DNA of 44,923 nt from the NCBI GenBank assembly GCA_005843805.1, contig SZXY01000126.1, positions 1 through 44,923 of the forward strand, read 5' to 3'. Below, piece by piece: positions 37,698 through 44,923 of this stretch; within the stretch, counting starts at the first letter, position 1, and the number at the start of each line of letters is the position of its first letter. The position numbers were made by a program, and so were the translations under genes. Source of the DNA: Chlorobium sp. Its GTDB lineage: Bacteria; Bacteroidota; Chlorobiia; Chlorobiales; Chlorobiaceae. Under the pieces are notes generated by a model, which was given only the letters and a program-made list of their open reading frames with translations, was not told the DNA's origin and did not search any database.

Positions 37698-39077
37698 TCA
37701 GCCAGTAATGCAGAGTGTTTTAATGTTGACAAATTCCTTCATGCCGTAGTTTGAGAGTTCCCTGCCGTAACCGGACTCTTTCACACCACCGAAAGGCATC
37801 CTTGGATCGGATTTGACCGAGCTGTTGATAAAACAGTTGCCGGTTTCCAGTCTGTCGGCCACGGAAAGCGCACGATCGGTATTGCCGGAAAAGACCGCTG
37901 AACCGAGTCCGTAGGGCGTGTCATTGGCAATAAGTACCGCCTCGTCATCATCCTTTGCTTCGATGAGAGTGGCAACCGGCCCAAAGGTCTCATCGCTGTA
38001 TACCTCCATTCCCTTGCAAATTCCTGAGAGCAGCGTAGGAGGATAAAAAAATCCTTTTCCGCCAGGAATCTCGCCACCGCAGAGCAGTCGTGCACCCTCG
38101 GCAACACTCCGGGTGACCTGACGATGAAGCTGCTCCCGAAGATCGTGACGTGCAAGAGGACCGATTTCAACTCCTGGCTGGAACGGGTCCCCCATCACGG
38201 CAGAACGCATCCGCCTGAGAAGAAGGCTCTCAAACTCTCTGATAACAGAGCTGTGAACAATAAAACGCTTGGCGGCAATACAGCTCTGGCCACTGTTCAG
38301 AAGGCGGGCAGCAGCACAGAGATTGACCGCCTGCTGAATATCGGCATCGTCGAGCACAATGTAGGGATCACTGCCGCCAAGTTCGAGCACACTTCTTTTC
38401 AGCGCTCTGCCAGCTTTGGCTGCAACAGCACGTCCCGCTGCAGTGCTTCCGGTTATCGACACACCCTGAATGGCGGGATGGTCAATCATGAAGCTGCCCA
38501 GACTATCCACATCCTCTGGCGCAATATGAACAGCCTTGTAGAGGTGGTCAGGAAAGCCAGCCTTCCTGAAAAGCTGTTCGATGGCAATGGCTGAACCGGT
38601 CACATTTGGGGCATGCTTGACAACAATGCCGTTACCGGCCATGATGGATGGTGCAGCAAAGCGGAATACCTGCCAGAAGGGGAAGTTCCAGGGCATGATG
38701 CCAAGCACAAGCCCGACAGGTTCAAATTTTACCAGACCCCTTACTCCCTCATCGAGATCGCTCTCTTCGGGCTGTAAAAAGAGTTCCGCATTATCTGCAT
38801 AATAGTCGCATACCCAGGAAGATTTCACCACTTCCGCAACAGCCTGAGCAAGGGGTTTGCCCATTTCAAGGCTGATAAGGGATGCGTGGAGATCTTTTTC
38901 ATGACGAAGAAGTGAGGCAAGATGTTTCATCAACTTGCTGCGCTCATGAAGTGAAACAGTTTTCCATGCAAGATAGTCCTGGTGAGCAAGGGTTATTGCT
39001 TCTCCAATGTCGCCGGATGTCATGACACTGTATTCGGCAATCGTTTCTTCAGTGGATGGATTGACGGTAATAATCAT
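37698..39077 (-). CDS. NAD(P)-dependent aldehyde dehydrogenase, succinate-semialdehyde dehydrogenase type
   Basis: GLVLGIMPWNFPFWQVFRFAAP, ITGSTAAGRAVA, LELGGSDPYIVLDDAD, NSGQSCIAAKRFIV, PFGGVKESGYGRELS. Confidence 0.9.
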   Translation of the reverse strand: MIITVNPSTEETIAEYSVMTSGDIGEAITLAHQDYLAWKTVSLHERSKLMKHLASLLRHEKDLHASLISLEMGKPLAQAVAEVVKSSWVCDYYADNAELFLQPEESDLDEGVRGLVKFEPVGLVLGIMPWNFPFWQVFRFAAPSIMAGNGIVVKHAPNVTGSAIAIEQLFRKAGFPDHLYKAVHIAPEDVDSLGSFMIDHPAIQGVSITGSTAAGRAVAAKAGRALKRSVLELGGSDPYIVLDDADIQQAVNLCAAARLLNSGQSCIAAKRFIVHSSVIREFESLLLRRMRSAVMGDPFQPGVEIGPLARHDLREQLHRQVTRSVAEGARLLCGGEIPGGKGFFYPPTLLSGICKGMEVYSDETFGPVATLIEAKDDDEAVLIANDTPYGLGSAVFSGNTDRALSVADRLETGNCFINSSVKSDPRMPFGGVKESGYGRELSNYGMKEFVNIKTLCITG

Positions 39078-39105
39078 TGGTAAAACGGTTCATGATTGAA
39101 AAAAC

Positions 39106-40056
39106 TTAATCGAGACTCTCGTAAATGGCAAGGTAACTCTCATAACGGGCCGGATCAATCAGGCCGGACTCAACTGCCGCAACAATTCCACACTGCGGCT
39201 CCACCGTGTGCGAGCATGAGGAGAATGAACAATCCGGCATATAGGTGAGGAACTCACGAAAATAAAAACGCAGGTTTTCGCGGGTGATATCTGAAAGATT
39301 AAACTCCCTTATTCCAGGAGTATCGATGATAAAGCCTCCTCCGGGAAGCAAAAGCATGACGGAGTTACTTGTTGTGTGAAGACCTTTTCCGGTCTTCCAG
39401 TTTGTTTCGCCGGTTCTGAGCCGTTCATGACCAAAAAGCTGATTGATGAGGGTTGATTTTCCAACACCCGAATGACCGCTGAAGGCGGAAATCCGGCCAG
39501 CAAGAGCCTCCTTGAGCTGTGCCATGCCGCTCTTCTCTTCAGCACTGGTATAGATCACAGGGTAACCAAGTGCATGATAGGGCTCCATAAGCTCACGGGT
39601 CTCCTCTGAATCATCGAGATCCATCTTGTTGACCACAATCACCGTATCGAGTTTTTCTGATTCTGCAAACACAAGGTAGCGGTCAACAAGACGGGTACTG
39701 AGCGGAGGATCAAAGGCCGATACCACAACCACCAGTTGATCGATATTGGCTGCAATCACCTGTATTTTCTCCTTGCTCCTGTTGCGGCGGACATCCCGTT
39801 TTCTTGTCAGGGCACTCGTGCGACACTCGACCAGGGTAATGATCGCCTCAAACAACTCTGTGCCTGTTTCAGTCTCCCTGAGTTCCACCCGGTCGCCAAC
39901 AGCGACAAGGGAGGTTCCTTCATTGTCCGTTTTCGTTCCGGGAAAGGTACGGCAGCGAAACTCGGTTCCATCTCCCGTTACAACAGTGTATGATGCCCCT
40001 CTCACTGCGGTCACAATGCCACCCGACAGTCGTTCGCTCTCTCTTGTACTCTCCAT
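39106..40056 (-). CDS. rsgA: Ribosome small subunit-dependent GTPase A
   Basis: Circularly permuted GTPase: VVNKMDL, SGHSGVGKSTLINQLFG, IDTPGIREFNL, C-terminal Zn motif C-x6-C-x-H-x5-C (CSFSSCSHTVEPQC). Confidence 0.95.
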   Translation of the reverse strand: MESTRESERLSGGIVTAVRGASYTVVTGDGTEFRCRTFPGTKTDNEGTSLVAVGDRVELRETETGTELFEAIITLVECRTSALTRKRDVRRNRSKEKIQVIAANIDQLVVVVSAFDPPLSTRLVDRYLVFAESEKLDTVIVVNKMDLDDSEETRELMEPYHALGYPVIYTSAEEKSGMAQLKEALAGRISAFSGHSGVGKSTLINQLFGHERLRTGETNWKTGKGLHTTSNSVMLLLPGGGFIIDTPGIREFNLSDITRENLRFYFREFLTYMPDCSFSSCSHTVEPQCGIVAAVESGLIDPARYESYLAIYESLD

Positions 40057-40103
40057 TGTTCAAACAGCCATTCTTAAATTACTAACTTTCTTTTTGGCGA
40101 AAA

Positions 40104-42224
40104 CTACCCTATATCTGCAAGAGTGAAGCGGTCGTGATAGTGATTCAGATACCAGGATCTGATCATGGCATGATCATCTCTGCGCAACTGTCCATCCTCT
40201 TCGACAACCCTGAATGCTGCATCACGGGCAGAGAGCATGATATCAAAATCCCGGTTCAGATCGGCAATCCTGAGTCCGCTGAGAGTGCCGGACTGCTCTT
40301 TTCCGAGAATATTGCCAGCTCCCCTTATTCTGGCATCGATTTCAGAGATCAGGAAGCCATCACTCGTGGACTCCATGGCATCGAGCCGTTCACGAGCATC
40401 TGCCGTAAGCTTTGCATGGAGCAAAAAGCAGGTTGATCGGTGTTCCCCACGTCCAACCCTTCCCCGGAGTTGATGCAACTGGGCCAGACCAAATCGCTCG
40501 GCATGTTCAATGACCATGACCGTGGCATTCGGCACATCAACACCAACCTCAATGACCGTCGTACCAACAAGCAACTGAATCTCTCCCTGCCGGAACTGCT
40601 CCATCACCTGCTCTTTCAGGTCAGGTGTCATCTGACCGTGAATCAACCCAAGACGAAGATCCGGAAAAACGACGGTTGAGAGTTCCTGGAAACTTTCGAC
40701 CGCAGCTTTCAGATCCATTTTTTCCGACTCTTCTACAAGAGGATACACAATATAACCCTGTCTTCCTTCGCCAACCTGCGTACGGAGAAAATCATGGATC
40801 TTCTCTCTCTCCTTTTCATCCCTGATAGAGGTCGTTACCGGTTTCCTGCCCAGAGGCATCTGACGGATAACTGAAACATCGAGGTCACCGAACACTCCCA
40901 TGGCAAGGGTTCGGGGTATCGGCGTGGCGGTCATCAGCAGAACATGGGGATTTATCGCCTTTTCCTGGAGCGCCTTGCGCTGCAACACACCAAAACGGTG
41001 CTGTTCATCAATGATAACCAGCCCAAGCCGGGCATAGCTGACACCGTCCTCGATCAGTGCATGCGTTCCGAGAGCAATATTGAATTCACCGGAACTGAGA
41101 GAGGCAAGAACAGCCTGACGCTCTTTTTTGGTCTGTTTACCCGTAAGAAGTCCGACCTTCAGGCCAAGCGGCTGAAAAAAACGTTTCATACCAAGATAGT
41201 GCTGAACTGCAAGAATCTCGGTAGGAGCCATGAAGACGGACTGCAAACCATTATCGACGGCAAGAGCCATGGCAAACATGGCGACAATGGTTTTTCCTGA
41301 CCCTACATCTCCCTGAAGCAACCGGTTCATTGGGCTGCCGCTTCGGAGATCTCGATATATTTCACGAACCGCATTTTTCTGGGCATCGGTCAAATCAAAA
41401 GGCAAACTGGCATAGAGCTTTTCTGTTGCTTGGCCGGAATGGGTAAACTTTACCGCAGCTTTATTGCGCCTCATCTCGCTGTGACGCAGGGCAAAAAGAA
41501 GCTGGGCATAAAAAAATTCCGTCCACTTCATACGGTATCGGGCTTTGGCCAGCGCTTCATGCGACGAGGGAAAATGAATTTCCCGATACGCCTCACTGAG
41601 CGGCAACAACCCGTAAGACGAAAGAAGAGATGGAGTGAGATTTTCCTGCTTGCCCGGCAAACAGACCTCAAAACCGCGGCCAATGATCGTTCGTAACTGT
41701 CTTGAGTTAAGACCCACCTGTTTCATGGCCTCGCTTGTCGGATAGAGCGGAATAATTCTACCAGTATCGTAAAGCTCAAAATCGCTTGACTCCCCATCGC
41801 GCATCTCAAGGGGTGTCAAGCTGAGCCGGTCAAAATCAGGATGCTGCATCTGCGCCTTGTGCCCGAAATAACCAACCTTTCCGTGTACGGCAAGCGCTTC
41901 TCCCTGAACAATGCTGCGGGAAAAATAGCGCGCACCGGTAAACCATGTAAGCTCAAGCACACCGGTTGCATCACCAAGCCATGCCTTGAAACGCGCCCGT
42001 CCCGGGCTGTTTCCCTCCACCTGCGTTTTCAGCACCTTGCCAACAACCGTTACCGTTTCACCACTTGCAAGGCTTGCAATGCTTTTCATGGCACGCCGGT
42101 CAAGGTATCGGCGGGGGAAATAATCAAAAAGATCGTCGATTGTCACAATACCAACTTCTCCGAGAATGGATGCTTTTTTTGAGCCGACTCCCTTCAGGAA
42201 GGTTATTGAGGTAACACCGGTCAT
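40104..42224 (-). CDS. recG: ATP-dependent DNA helicase RecG
   Basis: [67 protein letters not shown]. Confidence 0.97.
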   Translation of the reverse strand: MTGVTSITFLKGVGSKKASILGEVGIVTIDDLFDYFPRRYLDRRAMKSIASLASGETVTVVGKVLKTQVEGNSPGRARFKAWLGDATGVLELTWFTGARYFSRSIVQGEALAVHGKVGYFGHKAQMQHPDFDRLSLTPLEMRDGESSDFELYDTGRIIPLYPTSEAMKQVGLNSRQLRTIIGRGFEVCLPGKQENLTPSLLSSYGLLPLSEAYREIHFPSSHEALAKARYRMKWTEFFYAQLLFALRHSEMRRNKAAVKFTHSGQATEKLYASLPFDLTDAQKNAVREIYRDLRSGSPMNRLLQGDVGSGKTIVAMFAMALAVDNGLQSVFMAPTEILAVQHYLGMKRFFQPLGLKVGLLTGKQTKKERQAVLASLSSGEFNIALGTHALIEDGVSYARLGLVIIDEQHRFGVLQRKALQEKAINPHVLLMTATPIPRTLAMGVFGDLDVSVIRQMPLGRKPVTTSIRDEKEREKIHDFLRTQVGEGRQGYIVYPLVEESEKMDLKAAVESFQELSTVVFPDLRLGLIHGQMTPDLKEQVMEQFRQGEIQLLVGTTVIEVGVDVPNATVMVIEHAERFGLAQLHQLRGRVGRGEHRSTCFLLHAKLTADARERLDAMESTSDGFLISEIDARIRGAGNILGKEQSGTLSGLRIADLNRDFDIMLSARDAAFRVVEEDGQLRRDDHAMIRSWYLNHYHDRFTLADIG

Positions 42225-42231
42225 ATAATGG

Positions 42232-42262
42232 TTGTAACTGGATTGAAATTCTTGTATATTTG
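42232..42262 (+). promoter_or_regulatory. Candidate TAnnTTTG-type promoter upstream of rpmE
   Basis: TTG (42232-42234), 20-nt spacer, TATATTTG (42255-42262), about 60 nt before the rpmE ATG. Confidence 0.5.
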
Positions 42263-42322
42263 CACCTTTACAATTTTATTGCCGGTCATATCACCTATTG
42301 TACGACAAAGTCAACGAAAGTC

Positions 42323-42550
42323 ATGAAACAAGATATCCATCCAAAGTATAAGGACGTTACCGTCAACTGCGCCAATTGCGGCAACACCTTCGTTACCCGC
42401 TCCACCCGCCCGACCATCAAGGTTGACATCTGCAACAACTGCCATCCTTTCTATACCGGAAAGCAGACTCTTGTCGATACCGCCGGACGTGTAGAACGTT
42501 TCAACAAGCGCTTTGCAAAAGCAACAATGCCGCAGGCAAACGCAAAATAA
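42323..42550 (+). CDS. rpmE: 50S ribosomal protein L31 (zinc-binding C+ type)
   Basis: [28 protein letters not shown]...[31 protein letters not shown]; two CxxC pairs. Confidence 0.96.
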   Translation: MKQDIHPKYKDVTVNCANCGNTFVTRSTRPTIKVDICNNCHPFYTGKQTLVDTAGRVERFNKRFAKATMPQANAK

Positions 42551-42598
42551 AGGAACTCGGACTTTTCGGCAAACCAGCACTAACTCATCGGAAAAGCT

Positions 42599-43159
42599 AT
42601 GAATGTCAGAGAGGTTTACAAGAGAACTGAACCTAAAATGAAAAAAACCATCGAAGCGTTTCAGCATGAAATTGCTTCGATCAGGACAGGCAAGGCCACA
42701 ACAGCACTGCTTGACCGCGTCAAGGTTGAAGCTTATGGTCAGCAGATGCCCCTGAAGCAGGTCGGGAACGTCAGTGTTCTTGATGTTCACACCCTTATTG
42801 TCCAGGTCTGGGACAAGTCCATGGTGTCGGCTACCGAAAAAGCGATCCGCGATGCAAATCTCGGCCTCAACCCCGCTGCGGACGGCCAGAACATCAGGGT
42901 GAGCATTCCGCCACTTACTGAAGAGCGCCGCAAGGAGTTCGTCAAGCTCACCAAGAAATTCGGTGAAGACTCAAAGGTCTCCCTGCGCAATCTCCGCCGC
43001 GACATGATTCACGAGATAGAGAAGCTCGAAAAAGAGAAAGCCATCAGCGAAGACGAAAAAAACAAAGGCAAAAAAGAGGCTGACGAGCTGCTGCACAAAT
43101 TTGAAAAACAGCTTACCGAACTGATCGTCCTGAAAGAGAAAGAGATCATGGAAGTATAG
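42599..43159 (+). CDS. frr: Ribosome recycling factor
   Basis: MKKTIEAFQHEIASIRTGKATTALLDRVKVEAYGQQMPLKQVGNVSV, IPPLTEERRKEFVKLTKK. Confidence 0.97.
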   Translation: MNVREVYKRTEPKMKKTIEAFQHEIASIRTGKATTALLDRVKVEAYGQQMPLKQVGNVSVLDVHTLIVQVWDKSMVSATEKAIRDANLGLNPAADGQNIRVSIPPLTEERRKEFVKLTKKFGEDSKVSLRNLRRDMIHEIEKLEKEKAISEDEKNKGKKEADELLHKFEKQLTELIVLKEKEIMEV

Positions 43160-43189
43160 AACGCTTTTTCGGTACCGCATTGCATACAC

Positions 43190-43217
43190 AAAAAGCCGGG
43201 CCCCCCCCCGGCTTTTT
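43190..43217. terminator. Bidirectional intrinsic terminator between frr and DUF262 gene
   Basis: AAAAAGCCGGG (43190-43200) / CCCGGCTTTTT (43207-43217), loop made entirely of C within a C9 run. Confidence 0.85.
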
Positions 43218-43234
43218 TGCTTTAAAAGCTTTAC

Positions 43235-44923
43235 TCAATCAAGCTGAGTGATCCTCCAGATGGTTTTGGCCTGCTCGGCCATCCAGCGCTGACGACTACC
43301 GATACGCTCGATTGTCCATTCATGGTTCTCTTCGGCGATCTTTCGGGTCAACACCAGGTCGCTTCTGGCATAGAATGAACGCTTCTCTTCAAATGAGACA
43401 TTTCCGGCATTGCGATTGGCCGACCGGCCCATGATGGTCATGTTACCCAGACGATAAACACTTTGTTCATGATCACGAGCTGAAAACTGCGCCCAGTTTT
43501 CCTCCGGGTGTTCGGGCAAAATGTGTTCAACATTGTAACGGTCGCTGTCAAAATCGTATTCTGTTCCGGATAAAAAACGCTCAAAAGTGAAAAGAATGTA
43601 GCGAACAATACGTTTGTTTCTCGAATGGGCTGTACTGAGCTGCTTGTCAGTAAATGCAGTGGCAAAGTCTTCATCATCAGGATAGATCGACCGCATCGCT
43701 GAAAGAATATCATAAACGCCTTTGAGCCTCTCCCTTGAAATCTGTTCAGCAAGAGTGGCACAGCTTCTTTCCTGTTCATTGACTGGCAGGTTCCCGATAA
43801 CATTGTATCTGAACGCAATAATAGTGCAGGCATGCAGCAGCTCCGCAAACTCCTGCCGCCCACAACTTCTCCATGCAGCCATCAGCAGCGGATAAAGCTG
43901 CGGGACATTGAACATCTGTAACTCTTCAATATGCCGCCTCTCGTTCACCATCCACAACTGATCTTCAGGTTTTGACAATGCCACATAAACATCAGCATCA
44001 GCCTCCATCGCCTGTAACAGCTCAACTACCTGCTGACGGTTCTGAACATTTGCCCTGATGGTTTTGAAAAGATCGGGCTGACGAACAAAGCTGCTGCAAC
44101 TGTTCCAGTGTGTTCGGAGAAAATCCGGGAAACTCTCACTGCCAGGCTTGCTGACAAGAATTTCCCACCGCTCATCGAGAGAGTTGAGTTCGTTTTCATC
44201 ACTGTTTTCAAGCTCAACCATCGAAAAGAGCCAGTTTTTCAGGAGATCAGTCGAAGAGTGCCTTGCCCCTCGGGCATTGAACGCTTCAAACACCTTATAG
44301 GCGTCCAGCGGATCGGTAACTGTTATCACGGTGAAAAACAGTTTGTCGGCCAGCGAGTCAAGTATACCGGCTATGGCAGCACCATCCTCCCTGCTTCCAT
44401 ATTCCTGCAGGATTCGCTCATTAAACCATTCAAAAGCCTTGTGCATGAGAAGCTCTGTTACCGTCAGGCCTCTTTCCGGCAACTTTTGCCGCACTACAAG
44501 ATAGTTCTGAAAAAAGGAGTTGCTGTTTCTGTTCAGATTGAGCTTTGAGCGGAAAAGAAGTGAAACCGGATCAAGATAACCGATAAATACATTGCGAAGC
44601 TGCTCCAGGCGAAGCCGGTTATTGGCAGCATCGACATTTTTTTCAGCCAGCCTTTCAAGATTGGCCAGAACTGCAAGAGCAAAAATAGTAAGCGTTGTCA
44701 TACGCTGCTGCCCATCGACAACATCGAAATTCCTGCTCTCTTTCGACTGCAGGACAAGATAGCCCATATAGTGTGCCGACTCTCTTTCAGGAGCAAGCAG
44801 ATGGCGGATATCAAGCCAAAGATCATCCCACTCCTGATCTGTCCATCTGTAATCGCTCTGAAAACGAGGAACCGTATAGATAAAGCCGTTACCCATCAAT
44901 TGGCGATAAGTCTGGCTTTCGGT
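43235..44923 (-). CDS. DUF262 + DUF1524 (GmrSD-like) protein, 5' end beyond window
   Basis: VPRFQSDYRWTDQEWDDLW and FDVVDGQQRMTTLTIFAL (DUF262), C-terminal YNVEHILPEHPEENW...LGNMTIMGRSANRNAGN (DUF1524 HNH-like). Frame remains open through the right edge (…TESQTYRQLMGNG). Confidence 0.85.
   Translation of the reverse strand, partial: TESQTYRQLMGNGFIYTVPRFQSDYRWTDQEWDDLWLDIRHLLAPERESAHYMGYLVLQSKESRNFDVVDGQQRMTTLTIFALAVLANLERLAEKNVDAANNRLRLEQLRNVFIGYLDPVSLLFRSKLNLNRNSNSFFQNYLVVRQKLPERGLTVTELLMHKAFEWFNERILQEYGSREDGAAIAGILDSLADKLFFTVITVTDPLDAYKVFEAFNARGARHSSTDLLKNWLFSMVELENSDENELNSLDERWEILVSKPGSESFPDFLRTHWNSCSSFVRQPDLFKTIRANVQNRQQVVELLQAMEADADVYVALSKPEDQLWMVNERRHIEELQMFNVPQLYPLLMAAWRSCGRQEFAELLHACTIIAFRYNVIGNLPVNEQERSCATLAEQISRERLKGVYDILSAMRSIYPDDEDFATAFTDKQLSTAHSRNKRIVRYILFTFERFLSGTEYDFDSDRYNVEHILPEHPEENWAQFSARDHEQSVYRLGNMTIMGRSANRNAGNVSFEEKRSFYARSDLVLTRKIAEENHEWTIERIGSRQRWMAEQAKTIWRITQLD

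Overview
The window looks like an ordinary chromosomal segment of a green sulfur bacterium (Chlorobi, probably the Chlorobium/Pelodictyon group). That placement is inferred from the LpxC-FabZ fusion, a half-length CarB, and TAnnTTTG-type promoters; no database search was run. Most of it is core metabolism and information processing: sppA, rsmI, panC, pnp, leuS, acs, lpxC/fabZ, pgsA, ruvC, yebC, pheA, polA, an Omp85-family gene, rpe, trpC, carB N-terminal half, purD, lpxK, recG, rsgA, rpmE and frr. There are several clear intrinsic-terminator hairpins. No tRNA, rRNA, CRISPR array or transposon was recognised. The least ordinary items are: (1) two 10-nt homopolymers (T10 at 23529-23538, A10 at 35432-35441), each lying right after a potential start codon that is exactly one nucleotide out of frame with the gene that follows (an Omp85 protein signal peptide and a LuxR-type regulator); (2) an isoprenylcysteine-methyltransferase-like gene interrupted by one in-frame TAA at the Tyr position of its RHPxY motif; (3) a large inverted repeat made of GTGGACTT-type short units between the porin and sppA; (4) a LuxR-HTH regulator with an unfamiliar N-terminus and a structured leader; (5) a DUF262/DUF1524 (GmrSD-like) possible defence gene cut by the window end. 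I found no clear multi-gene undescribed system.
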